A stretch of DNA of 64,000 bases from Acanthosoma haemorrhoidale (taxonomy: Eukaryota; Arthropoda; Insecta; Hemiptera; Acanthosomatidae), in the NCBI GenBank assembly GCA_930367205.1, contig OV884014.1, positions 116,443,768 through 116,507,767 of the forward strand, in the 5' to 3' direction. Of this stretch, positions 12,835 to 24,030 are shown in pieces (position 1 is the first letter of the stretch; every line of letters starts with the position of its first letter). The notes under the pieces were generated by a model that ran no database searches, was not told the DNA's origin, and saw nothing but the letters and a program-made list of their open reading frames with translations. The translations under genes were made by a program, and so were the position numbers.

Positions 12835-13215
12835 TTTTCCCTAAACCCCTTTAATTGATTATAACATTATTAACAATTTACAAAATTTCAATTTACAAAT
12901 TTCTCCTCTTTCTGTGATGCGCAGATGCATTCGAAGGAGGTTGGGTTACCTAACAATCTGATTGAAGTTAAAAAGTTAATAGTATATATACAATTCTAGG
13001 TGATGGGGCTCACCTTCAGTTTACAAATGTGGGAAAACTTACAAACTAAAACCTAAGACTAAAGTGTTCCTGCCGGGACAGCGTCCTGCCATCGATGGGG
13101 GAACGGAGCGGGGGTTATCGTGTTAAACACCGGGTTTGTCAAGTACTGTAGGGTGTCGAAAAATTTGATATGTCTACGTTGGATGAATAGTATATACAAT
13201 AGTACAGAGTGTGCG
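12835..13215 (-). mobile_element. LINE family B (Jockey-like), 3' fragment
   Basis: Minus-strand reading from about 13200 gives FFDTLQYLTNPVFNT and PHRWQDAVPAG, the C-terminal tail of a reverse-transcriptase ORF. The same peptide occurs at 36.1 kb (FDSLHYLTKPMFNT) and 55.5 kb (FFDSLQNLTNPMFNT). The 3' tail follows, with the GGTGATGGGGCTCACCTT segment shared with 55.67 kb, down to an AAAGGGGTTTAGGGAAA end near 12835. Confidence 0.7.
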
Positions 13216-14524
13216 TTGATGCAAACTATCCAGATCAAAGGGAAAAACGCCGATGGGTTGATGTTTCAGCCAAACTTCCCTGAAAAAGGAAGGGTAAGGC
13301 TGGGCTGGGAGTGGTGTGTGGTGTGTTTTTGCAATCCTACGAGAAGCCAGTATGAAGTATTTATTGCCTCCGCAGTGCTGTGGTTTTTTCGGTTTCGCAT
13401 CACGTATACTACACCCATAGAGGATTTGAAAAAGTCGCATAGATTAAATCAAATTAGTCGCCTATGCTAATGAGGCATTAGCATAAATAGAAAATATTTT
13501 AATTAGTCAACTGCTTGAAATAAAACATGCTAATCCTACCGTTTTAAAGGGGCATTACATTTTTTTTTTATTTCATGCCTCTCTCTTCTTGGACGCTACG
13601 GGACTTCTTAATAAGGATACGCTGGCAACGCCCCATTATCGACACATATGGCCGTAAGAATTTTTTTGCTGTACATAAAATTTATAAAAGCTAGTATTAA
13701 TCAAGGCAGTTTTCCCATTATCCTTTATGACGTAGCCACACTCCATTAGAGTTTCCTCATGATGCAAAAAACTTGTTCTCATGGGGGGGGGGGAGAGAGA
13801 GAGAGAGATAGAGAGGGGGGGATAATGTGCAGGTTTTTATAGCTCTGTTTCTAAAAATTGTTGTCATGGGCTAATGGGCTGTCGGGTTTACGTTTATTTA
13901 TCCGTGATCGTGTACTGTAATTTTAGGCAGCCCTATCCATCCATATATAAACACTGTGGTGTGCTTGCCTTCCAAAACACATCAATGGTTAAAAAATTAA
14001 ATTGAGCTCCTAAATGTGTATGTCAAAATAAAATTAAAATGAAACATTAATTTGTTAAGTCAGAGTAACGGCCGAAGATATAAGTTGATAAAAGGGTTAA
14101 TACCAAAATAATTTCGTAAGATATACTCAAAAAAAAAAAAATTAAAATGAAGAATTCCTTATGTCTTTTCAAAGAAAAAATGACAAAAAAAATGTGGGGG
14201 AGTATTTTCTGAAGAAAAAAAATAGCTGATTATTGAAATAGATAGGAATTTGGTTTCTGATGGCTGAATGCCAATTCTAAATGGAAAGGAGACTAGTAAT
14301 AATAAACCCAAGTGTAAATAAAATCATGTTTGCTATCTTGATATCTTCTTTTTTTTGAGTAGTTTATTATTTTTTGAATAATGTATTAATGCAATAAACT
14401 ATAAAAGTTTATTAGGATTGCTAAGAAGATCTGCAGCATAGCCCCAAAACGACCCAGTGCTGCCTCGTCCCAAAGTACCCTGTACTCTTGTAGTCTCTAT
14501 CTCCTAATAAAAGGGCTAATAAAA
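13216..14524. other. No gene recognised; purine microsatellite
   Basis: A G-run plus (GA)n microsatellite occupies about 13783-13819. The 116-codon frame 13120-13470 overlaps the LINE B fragment antisense and is not a gene. The remainder is AT-rich without recognisable content. Confidence 0.5.
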
Positions 14525-15401
14525 GGGTGTCCCAGAATTAACGCAAGATTAAACTTAAATAAATAGAAAACACAGTTTTTAGTATTTTTTTTTTTTTTAT
14601 TGAATTATAAAGTAAATAGAATAGGGTTATTTATGGAATAACACATCGGGCAAATGGCCTCCACGACTTTGCTGGCACATACGAATGCATTTTCGAAATT
14701 TTCAATGATCATTTAGCATAAATGTGGTTGAATTTCGTTGATGCAGCGTTGAATTTCCTCTTTTAATGCACGGGTGGATGTGGGCTTGTTGGCATACACC
14801 TTTGATTTCAAATAACCCCATAAAAAGAAATCTAAAGGTGTTAAATCACACGATCTAGGGGGCCAATTCTGATATCCGAAACGAGAGAGTACACGACCTG
14901 GAAATGACTCATGCAGTATTTGAATTGTATCATGGGTTGTATGGCATGTGGTACCATCTTGTTGGAACCTCATATTGGCCACATCAATATCATCTAATGT
15001 CAGCACGGTCTACGACGCCGAATTGATGTTCCTGGATTTTCAACAACACTCTCACGCACTGCTTCGATATTGACATTTGAACGGCTTGTTTTGGACGACC
15101 AGTGTGTTTAGTGCCTCCAACTGATCCAGTCTCCCTAAATTTTTCAATTAATCCCTTCACAGTTGATGAAGTCAAAATACTATTCCGATCATATTTTGTA
15201 TGAAATTTTTAACTGCGGCCGCCAAACTGACATTATTTTTGAGATAATGTTCAACAATAAAGACATGTTGTTTTATCGTGTAACGCTCCATCTTTACTTA
15301 CCCTAAACTGTCAGCTGTCAAATTGATTTTTTTTAGGGTTGCCAGCACTTTACTGCACCAATGGCGGCAAATTCAAATCTTGCGTTAATTCTGGGACGCC
15401 C
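14525..15401 (-). mobile_element. Tc1/mariner-like element, family A, copy 2
   Basis: Inverted ends GGGTGTCCCAGAATTAACGC (14525) and its complement (ending 15401, one change) are flanked by A/T-rich TA-like sites. Minus-strand peptides: TSSTVKGLIEKFRETGSV and GTKHTGRPK (helix-turn-helix side), then DGTTCHTTHDTIQILHESFP and CDLTPLDFFLWGYLKSK (second and third aspartates). The stretch between RRR and the ALTLDDIDVANM-like segment, including the first catalytic aspartate, is deleted. Confidence 0.9.
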
Positions 15402-17778
15402 TTTATTTTCACTCTAAGTTGTGACTAAGTTTTGGTTCAAACCACTGTCTGTAAAACACGAAGGAGGTCTCTCCACTTCACTGCTGAGCACCATATCTTT
15501 TATGGCACTCCCTTTTCCAGAAGGGTTGTAAACTGTCAAATCCTCCAGTAATTAAACGCCACCCTGGAGCGGATAGCACCCTGGTTGCCGTCGGGGAAAT
15601 CGCCCCACGCCCAAAAGATTTAATTTCGTGCCGACTTCTTCCGTCTCTGCCATTCAGCACCTGCCACACACATAAAATCTCTATCTCTTAACCCATTCTT
15701 ATTTCTACCTTCATTTAACTTTACTTAGTAGGAGTCGAACATATAACATAAGTAATGGAATAGACATGAAAACAAATAAATTTGTACCGCTCTTCTTCAT
15801 TTTTTTTTACTTTACTATAATAACTATTTAATATTACAATTATCTACATGGCAGACATTAAGGGAAAAATAAATCCATGGGTATTCCATAAAAATGTTGT
15901 TGGAGAGCCAGTTAAGTTTTTTAATAGGTTTCTACAGTCAAATTACAATTACAATTTATTTGTTTCTGTTCTAAAGCTATGGATTTGTGTAGGACTAAAT
16001 GGTGAATTTGGTTCAAATCACGTTTTAAGTATTGTAATTTTCTGCGTGCTTATGTTCTGTGGCTATTACTATTTATTTATTAGCAATTAGATCGCCTTTA
16101 CCATTTAATAATAGGAGTATACAATTTAAATAATAAATGACATGCCAAAAGGAATCTCGAGGCCACTTGTATGCTTCAACAGTTAATTAATCGGCTTTGT
16201 TAATTTACGTTTTAAGTTATGAACACTTGGAATATTATCTGTTTGTTGGATATGAATCTTCGACAGGTTTTCTTCTTGTGATAATATTCTTTGATGATTT
16301 TCCGCGGTATATTACTCTACTTATTATTATGTATCAAGAATACGTAACCGTTTTGAAACTGATGACTAAAGAGTGTTTATTCTGTGATGACATAAAACCA
16401 CAGATGAGACGGCCTGTATCGGTGGTTGGTTGATGAAGATTCGATGCCTGCCTGCCCAAGATAAAATATACATTAGGGTTTTTTGGTTTTTTTTTCTAGG
16501 GTGAAATTTATGGCGACTGGAAATAGTCAGGTCCCAGTCCCTCGGGATGGAGATAAACGCTATCGGAGTTTTGGGACCGATTAGGTCTCTGTCTCTAGGT
16601 TTCAAATGTTTTTTCTAGCCTCATTTTTATCGGTTTTATTGTTTATTGTTGGGGGTTCACGTCTATTGGTTTTATTGTTTATTGTTGGGGCTCACCTCTA
16701 TTGGTGATGATCTAAAATAAGGTAGAACAAGCAGAGGAAAAATCACTTGTCCAAATGTGGTTTGATTCGTCACCAAATTTTTTTAAAGTCTTTTGTCTTC
16801 TCTATCCTGAAACAGTCGTCTAGGTCTAAAAACAGGTCAACTAGCAAATCTTTAACCAAACCATTATAATATGTTCTTGAGTTGCTTTATTGTTCAATTA
16901 CTGGTATTTTCTTTTTCCAAACCATACACGAGAATAATAATAACATGTACATTGAAAAATAACAGTTGTCGAATAGCCAGCCTCTTTTATTAGCAATAAT
17001 AACATCTTAGAAGTGAACTATAATTACCTATAGCTATAAAAGTGATTACATGCCAAAACTGTAAAGCTAATGTTATGTATTATTATGAAGGGCATCGAAT
17101 TAAAGGTCTCAGTGTCATGATTAATAATGTATATTGTGATGGGACTATAATAACTATAATTCAATAATAGCTGTATGGGTAATGAGAGTTTGTTTAGTAG
17201 CATGGGTTCCCAACCGTGACGGTTTGGACGGATAGTCACTTGAGTGGTGTAGGAGAAACTAAACACTAGTATCTTATGTTAACTTCGTAAATAGTATACA
17301 CAACGTTTTAATACATTTTTGAAATGTAAATAATATTGACGTATTATTGCTTACACACAACAAATCTTAAGGACTGTACAGACGATACACAAATTAGTGT
17401 CTTGCTGTTATATTTTCTTAGAAATTATTTTTCGCTCGTTTTCATCACTCACCTGCGATCAACTTGAATAAAACTTCAGTGGTGTATCGACTGGGGATTT
17501 TTAGGGGGTTAACGGCATATTGCAGGACCAGATTTTGATATTTTCTCTGCCATTTAAAGGTTGGTCCCCAACGGCCCTGCTGAAAGCTAAGGTCATAAAC
17601 CTTAGGCTTAGGTCATGATTCGGAACGCTTTAAAAGAGAAAAAGAAATTACCTCCTAGTATGAGAATTGTTGCGTGATAGGCGAAAAAGAAGATTACTAT
17701 CACCAGTAAGGGCCTATTGATGGTATGTTCGAAAATCCTTTATTTGCCCGCCGATGACATTTAGTATCTTATTGTATA
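15402..17778. other. No gene recognised; GC-richer block and a 36-bp duplication
   Basis: 15420-15680 is GC-richer and holds a 63-codon minus frame with no known relative. 16632-16703 is a 36-bp tandem duplication (GGTTTTATTGTTTATTGTTG repeated). The rest is AT-rich and unassigned. Confidence 0.45.
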
Positions 17779-18622
17779 GGATGTCCCAGAATTAACGCAA
17801 GATTTAATTTAAATAGATAACACAGTTTTCAGTATTGATTTTTTATTGAATTATAAAGTAAATAGGATAGGGTTATTTACGGAATAACACATCGGGCAAA
17901 TGGCCTCCACGACTTTGCTGGCACATATGCACTCTTTTGTCGAAATTTTCCATGACCATTTGGCATAAATGTGGTTGAATTTCATCTTTTAATGCACGGG
18001 TGGATGTGGGCTTGTTGACATACACCTTTGATTTCAAAAAACCCCATAAAAAGAAATCTAAAGGTGTTAAATCACTCGATCTAGGGGGCCAATGCTGATC
18101 ACCGAAACGAGAGAGTACACGACCTGGAAATGTCTTATGCAGTATTTGAATTGTTTCATGAGCTGTATAGCATGTGGCACCATCTTGTTGAAACCACATA
18201 TTGGCCCCATCAATATCATCCAATTTCGGCAGAAAGAACTGTGTTACCATGTCGCGATATCGAGCACCAGTAACAGTCATTGCTTGACCAGCCTCAGTTA
18301 AAAAAAATATGGTCCAATGATGCATCCAACCCAAAATCCATACCAAAAAGTGACACGTTGTGGATGCATTTGTTTTTTGACAATCACATGTGGGTTCTCC
18401 GTACCCCAAATGCGATAATTTCGTTGATTAACAAAGCCATCGAGATGAATATGTGCTTCATCGCTTAGGATAATTTGCTCGAAAAATCAGCGTGTTCTAT
18501 CATGTAACGCTCCATTTTTTACTATTCTCAGCTATCAAATAGTTTTTTTTTAAGGGTTGTCAGCACTTTACTGCACAAATGGCGGCTAATTCAAATCTTG
18601 CGTTAATTCTGGGACACCCTTT
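17779..18622 (-). mobile_element. Tc1/mariner-like element, family A, copy 3 (best catalytic core)
   Basis: TIRs at 17779 (GGATGTCCCAGAATTAACGC) and ending near 18620, beside TA. This copy keeps most of the catalytic core. Around 18480-18400 one frame reads ILSDEAHIHLDGFVNQRNYR (first aspartate region). The long 178-codon minus frame 17873-18409 then holds FQQDGATCYTAHETIQIL (second aspartate) and DLTPLDFFLWGFLKSKVY (third), finishing QQSRGGHLPDVLFRK. The helix-turn-helix half is missing and the two core pieces are in different frames. Unlike copies 1, 2 and 4, the deletion here is 5' of the core. Confidence 0.9.
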
Positions 18623-18796
18623 ATGTGCGAGGTTTGAGTTCTTACTAATGCCGTGTGCGGTCACCTGTACTTCCGTAACACGCTTCAAAGCCCACTCGAA
18701 TCGAACTGATGGGCTTAAAATAAAAAAATTATTCAATATCTGTTTGTCCCTTCACAGCAGTACTGCTTTATAGGCGCATGCTCTCTTCCAAGAGTC

Positions 18797-18854
18797 GTTT
18801 GGTAGACCGTGGACAGACACAAGTTGTTTGGTAGACCGTGGACAGACACAAGTT
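18797..18854. repeat. 29-bp perfect tandem duplication
   Basis: GTTTGGTAGACCGTGGACAG... is repeated head to tail with a 29-bp period (18797-18825, 18826-18854). Perfect identity suggests a recent slippage or repair event. Confidence 0.9.
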
Positions 18855-18892
18855 GTTTTATTTTATAATATTCTCACTCCATTCCATCGCTA

Positions 18893-19238
18893 GTTAAATA
18901 ATCTTTGTAGAGGAGAGTATTTTAAAAGAAAAGAAAGAAAAGCTTTATTATGAAGTACAAGCAAAACACTGGTATATACAAATATTAAGAGTTACGTTAC
19001 TACATACTGGGTGGGATGTCTAGGCACAAGTGGGGTCTGGGGCTAAAGCTGAGACATACATGCATAAGAAAAGGGTAGTTCTGGGAAGTAGGGAGGTCTT
19101 GGAGGGATGCGGCTGATTACTTAAAAAATAACAGGAACCATCAGTGACAAGTCACGAGGCAGGTATACAGTTCTGCTCCAGCCCTTTCTACTTGTTGTTA
19201 GCAATATGATTATAATTATTAAAGTATTATAAAACTGA
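18893..19238 (-). repeat. Dispersed repeat R, copy 1
   Basis: About 345 bp, starting GTTAAATAATCTTTGTAGAG and ending near TATAAAACTG. It is also found at 26355-26698 and, reversed, at 30102, 30811 and 31273. The strand given is that on which it ends with AATAAAGCTTTTCTTTC like a retroposon 3' end. No protein is encoded; it may be a SINE or the 3' tail of an unrecognised LINE. Confidence 0.8.
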
Positions 19239-19676
19239 CGATTCAGTATGTCGCCAAAAAAAAATCTGCGCCAATTCGTCTCCTTGCACGAGATGAAGTC
19301 AATTGTTAAATTTGTAACGAATATTGTATTTTTCTATGGGAAACCCGAAGTGGAAATCTGTAGTTATTATAAATAAAAAAAATGTCAGAAACAAGCATAA
19401 TATATATTTCTGAGAACAGCTTGAAGAAGTCTACTGCAAACATAAGTTAGTCTTCTTTTCCTTAACATATTTTAAAATGTTACTAATGTGACCAATTACA
19501 GTTAGCCTAATTTTTAGGTAGCCTAATAATTAAATTAGACTAATCCGGGGTTTGCTCATACAATAACTAATAATAACAATACATTTTAAATATAGGTCCC
19601 ATTTGATAAGCCGACGATAAGGCGACATATTGCCTACACCACTCACAATAATTAAGGGCTGTATGTTATTCTAAAC
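19239..19676. other. Unassigned AT-rich DNA
   Basis: Nothing recognisable between repeat R and the hAT MITE. Confidence 0.5.
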
Positions 19677-20096
19677 CAGGGGTGGCCAACCCGCCTTGAA
19701 AATTTTTCCGGCCTACGAGATTCATTACAATTTTACAAAATATATTTATTTTATAATGGCCAAAAGTAGTGAAAACCAATGTATTAAAAAAATACTTTAT
19801 TTGTGTATCTATATATTCAAAATTAACTGTCGAAATCATAAGAAAAAATTAACTTTGATTTTTAAATAATATTCATGCGAATATATGACGCGTTTAGTAT
19901 CATTATTATTATATTATCTGTGTTTACATGTAAGACTAATAGTAAACACAATAATAATAACTCATTATGTTTCAATTTGTCACTCCAAAAAAATGTCTAT
20001 AGTGGGTTTAAATCTAATGTAATTTTATACGTGGGCCGCGGAGTTTCGATGGATTTCCGAAGTGACCCGCAAGATAATTTGGGTTGGCCACCCCTG
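19677..20096. mobile_element. hAT-type MITE with perfect 16-bp inverted ends
   Basis: 420 bp bounded by CAGGGGTGGCCAACCC and its exact reverse complement. Flanking octamers TTCTAAAC (19669-19676) and CTCTAGGC (20097-20104) agree at 5 of 8 positions and differ only by transitions, as expected for a decayed 8-bp hAT target duplication. The interior is AT-rich and encodes no transposase, so it is non-autonomous. Confidence 0.8.
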
Positions 20097-20844
20097 CTCT
20101 AGGCATTTCAACAGGTTTAGAAATGTAGGCGTAGGCTAGGCTTCCAGAAAGAAATGGAGCGAAAATGCTTCACCATCGAGGAAATTAAAGTCTTATTTTT
20201 TGTCCGAGATCTGAAATCAGAAAAAAAATGTGCGTAGAATATGATAAAATATTAAAACTATACAAATACATATTACATTCTAGGAATTTTCAATGCATAA
20301 GAACCTTTATTAATTAGGTAAAGGGTTTTGCCCCTTTGATACATATTCAAAGAATGCATTAGCTGAGAGAGCCATTCTTTGAAGCAGGCTTGTGTGCATT
20401 TCAAAGTGGGAAATGGTGTATTTTTTCTCTTTTTTTTTTCTTTTCCTACCTTCCGCTTTTTCTTTACTTACCTTTCTTTTCCTGTTTGGATTTATTCATT
20501 TACCGTTCATTTGCAGGCCGCTAATGCTAATGGGTTTTTCTCGTTCAATCTAAATGAGTGTGGTTCTAGTCCCCCGATGCTTGCTTTGTAAACAAAGATT
20601 TTTTTTCTCTCTCTCTTTATTTATTTAATTATTTTTTAATGAATCAACTCTTAAATAGAATTAAACGTGGAATTAGTTTAAACTGTGATTTAAATTATAA
20701 TTATTCTTGGGAGATGGAACGTTTTTCATTCCTTTTAGTACAAAAGAATCTTTTCCCATTTCAATTATTTAAAATATTTTCATGATCTTAATACATAGGT
20801 ACTATTTAATTATTATCTCATAATAATAATAATAATAATATGCT
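20097..20844. other. No gene; AAT microsatellite
   Basis: Poly-T and CT-rich runs around 20415-20470 and 20600-20620; (AAT)n at about 20820-20840. No coding region recognised. Confidence 0.5.
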
Positions 20845-20933
20845 CTCAATATTAATAAATAAATTATAATTATATTTTTATTTTCTGTTTCAGGTAAGAG
20901 AAAAAAAAGTAAAAACTATCGTTTTAAGTAAGT
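20845..20933 (+). promoter_or_regulatory. Candidate recursive splice site 2 (ratchet point, junction 20893|20894)
   Basis: TTTTTATTTTCTGTTTCAG is followed directly by GTAAGA at 20894. Upstream ATTAATAAATAAATTATAAT offers branch-point candidates. A stronger donor, GTAAGT, starts at 20928, 34 nt downstream. The layout matches sites 1 and 3 in order, strand and internal spacing. Confidence 0.7.
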
Positions 20934-21461
20934 GATTGACAAAGATGATCTTTTTCGGATAGCTGTTTGATCCGTTTGTTCGTCATTTCATCTAACTTTA
21001 ACTTTTTGGTTATTTATTATTGTGAAAACTGATTCTAATTTGAAATATTTCCTCTCCCTTGAAGATTTGTAAATTGCTTTTAAATATTGCGACAATTATT
21101 CATTATTCATGAAATTCTTATCAAGTTACTGAAATTTTACCGCTTGATTTTTCGGGAATGAAGTGGGCAAAACCGTAAGGAAAACGGCTGTATAAATTAA
21201 GCTAATGGCTGGACCGAGTGATGGAAAAGGAGCCACTCCCAGCTTCTAGCCCAGGTTTAGAATTACAAATTTACCGGAGCTTGGATCCAAAGTAACTTTT
21301 TACCATTTTATCGAGATGATAATTTATTTAAATTGCGGATTTGTGTTAATAATTAAACTTGTACCCGGAGAATGAGAGTTTAAAGTGTAGTCGAAATAAG
21401 AGATTTTATAGTTTTTCGGGAATTAACTATATTTTAAAATACTTATAACAACTGTTAAATA
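20934..21461. other. Unassigned non-coding DNA
   Basis: No feature recognised. Confidence 0.5.
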
Positions 21462-21655
21462 CTTTTATTAGTCAGTTCAGTCCAGTCACGTATAATTCAT
21501 CATTATACTTGTTTACTTATTATATAATTTTTTATAAAATAGCCAAACCTGTATATAATGTAGCGACGCTACAGGAAATACAAAAATAATTTGTAAATTA
21601 ATTGTCCTGAGAATGCATAATTGTATAGAAGTATCTGTAAATTTAAAGGGGGTAT
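21462..21655 (+). mobile_element. LINE family B, 3' tail only
   Basis: About 190 bp matching the 3' tail of the LINE B copy at 55.69-55.88 kb: shared GTCAGTTCAGTCCA, ACCTGTATATAATGTAGCGA and AATACAAAAATAATTTGTAA segments in the same order, ending in AAATTTAAAGGGGG. No coding part remains. Confidence 0.75.
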
Positions 21656-21741
21656 GAAGAAAAATAAGACAAAAAAAAACACTATATTTTCATGTTGGGA
21701 GACTATGGCAAAATAAGTATTTGGATGAGCTGGTGATTTTT

Positions 21742-21810
21742 CGCTCTGTGCCCACGAGTAATGTCCTGCTTAGTCGCTTTGTGCTCACGAGTAATGTCCT
21801 GGTTAGTCGG
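21742..21810. repeat. 33-bp tandem duplication
   Basis: Two diverged units of CGCTCTGTGCCCACGAGTAA... at a 33-bp spacing. The period keeps a frame on the minus strand (QDITREHKATK / QDITRGHRAKN), but the 66-codon frame around it is unrecognised and probably not a gene. Confidence 0.7.
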
Positions 21811-22749
21811 AGTACAGGGTAAGATGGGAACCGTTTGATCCGCCCTTGTCGAAATTGAAAATGGGCCTACACAGGAGGTCTGTAAAGTTTCCGACCTCAA
21901 CATGAAGATGAAAATAAAATAAATAAAAGCTAAAATAAAAGATTTGTTAGGTCGGGAACTTTTCAGACCACCCTCATGTTTACCTTATTGGTATATAAAA
22001 GGCGGAATGACAAATGAGATTATATATTTTTGAAGTGGGTGTCCTCCAAATATCTGATAACTTGGTTATATTAATATGTAATAACTTATTGTTTGAATTA
22101 TAAGTATTATTTTTTTTTGCGGTATTACAGTTAATTAATACGAACTGCCCATTTATAGTAAAAAAGTAACAGCTTTAGATTTTAACTTGTAATTCTACGT
22201 GTTTAATCCACTGTGATCAGTAAGGCTTCACGCCACCCCTCGGGTTTCGAACGTCAGGGTTTTTTTTTGAAAATCCTTTTTGGTTGTGATAAATCTTATC
22301 CGAATGATGTTTTGTGATGGGTTTCATGTTGCATTCAACTTACTGAATTTCAGTGTTGCTATTCAAATCAGTTTGTTTTTTTTGCTATCATCGCAGCCTC
22401 TCTGTAGTACCTATTTCGGCGACAGCCATAAATAGTCATTCACTAGATGAATCGGAGTTGAAATCTTTATTTGGTATTTTCACAAGCGGAGCTCCAACAC
22501 TCTCCGCCAGGCCAATACTTAGGCAGTACCTATTCAGTCATTTATACCAATATCAGCAAATAATCCAAGTTATGTTTTTAAGAATAATATTTGACTAGCC
22601 AAGATACGCTACAATAGTTAGTATATTATAAAGCTGATTACATTCTAGGTTTAGTTTTTTTTCCACGTGCCTCTTAAAATATAATATTCTATTATTATGA
22701 TTACATTCTAGATATTTTAAAAGTGTTTAAATATTATAAATAAATGTAC
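21811..22749. other. Unassigned non-coding DNA
   Basis: Short open frames only. Nothing recognised. Confidence 0.5.
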
Positions 22750-24030
22750 TTCATAAAGACCCTAATGTACCTTACATTTCGAGCTCATCCCTTCCAAGTT
22801 CATGAAATTCCCTAGTAACCTATCCAACCGCCCTGATCCCCTAGCAAAGTCATTGGACTGCACCACTCATCCCTATAATCCTCCTCGGAGACTAAAACGG
22901 CAGTGGCCTCGTGACCTGCTATATATGCGTAACAGTGGGAACCCTGGCAATGGCCAGTTTCTCTAATCGTGTTGTTGTGGCCACCTCTTAATTTCAATTA
23001 ATTATAAGTCACCCTCTTCTCGATCAGATCATATCTATCACTGTTTCCATGTGTTTAATAAAGCTTATGACGTCAGTCGGAGTGGGGGAGAACAGCTGCT
23101 GGTGGGGATGGCACCCCACCACGACTAGCCGCCTATTTAAGAAGCGGCCCGTAGAGTGAAAATCAGAAAGAAACAAACCGGCACCTTGAACACTTCTCTC
23201 TCTCTGCACTGGCGCTTGCTGCTCTACTCAAAACCATGGTCTTCTCATTCAACTATCTCTGCATCTCTCTCTCCTAACCTCGTTATGTTTTAGTCCGGCA
23301 TTGTCAGACCCCACACCTGTCTAGTGGGAATCTCTGCCTTCGTCTCGCTAAATCTAGCACCTCGTTGGGAGAGACCTCTCCCTCGCGGACGATGGCCCTA
23401 CAAACTTACCAGTAGTGTCTCCCACGGTAATCCAGTCTGCTTCTCTCCGGTTCACATTCGCTTTTGGGACTCGGGCGGTTTTCGCCTACACTTAGACACC
23501 GAGTGTGAATTCGTGGTCATTTAAGACCGCATAAACTACCTATAAACCTACCATGTACCTCTTCTTCTGAACATGTGCACGGTTGGGGCACACCTTCTAA
23601 GATCATATGGGGTCAGATCAAAACGAATTAGACAGCCGCTAGGGCAAAAGATCCGGCAGCTAGGGTGAAAGACCACAAGTCCGCCCGCCTATCTCTTTCT
23701 TGGCGCTCGCCGGACGGCGGCTAGAGGTTGTAGCGACCCTAGCCCGCGGTGGGCGTCTCCTCCCCACTTTAGGGATACTCAGTTAATTAATGAGCCCGAC
23801 ACATGTCCTGAGCGTATGTGGCTCTCACGCTCTTCATCACCCTCCACTGGCTCGTATCCGGTGACACGGCTGACGGAGGAGCGTGGGGGACTTCCTCAGC
23901 TTCCTCTTTCGCATACGAGGGAGGGGACATGTGGATTTGGGAGGTCTCTGGGCTGTTTTATCACAAACACATTTATCACTTATTGCCCAGTGAGGCAGAT
24001 TGTAATTTTATCATAATAAAGTTGTTTTAT
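22750..24030 (+). mobile_element. LINE family A copy split by an LTR insertion
   Basis: The two halves, 22750-22972 and 23802-24030, are collinear with the uninterrupted copies at 59.1 and 60.6 kb. The left half carries the C-terminal PPRRLKRQWPRDLL coding stretch and ends inside CTCTAATCGTGT. The right half resumes at CATGTCCTGAGCG and runs to the 3' end near 24030. Confidence 0.85.
22973..23801. mobile_element. Solo LTR of an LTR retrotransposon
   Basis: 829 bp beginning TGTTGTGGCC and ending GCCCGACA (TG...CA), inserted into the LINE A copy. The flanks CGTGT (22968-22972) and CATGT (23802-23806) are a 5-bp target duplication with one later change. Intact LINE copies have a single CATGT here. 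A TATTTAAG box at about 23134 with an ATCAGAAA initiator-like site about 25 nt on suggests transcription rightward. No internal gag or pol exists in the window, consistent with LTR-LTR recombination. Family (gypsy or Bel-Pao) undetermined. Confidence 0.8.

Noticed and set aside
13120..13470. 116-codon + strand frame as a possible gene
   Set aside because: Its first part is antisense to the LINE B fragment and the remainder has no homology or splice context.
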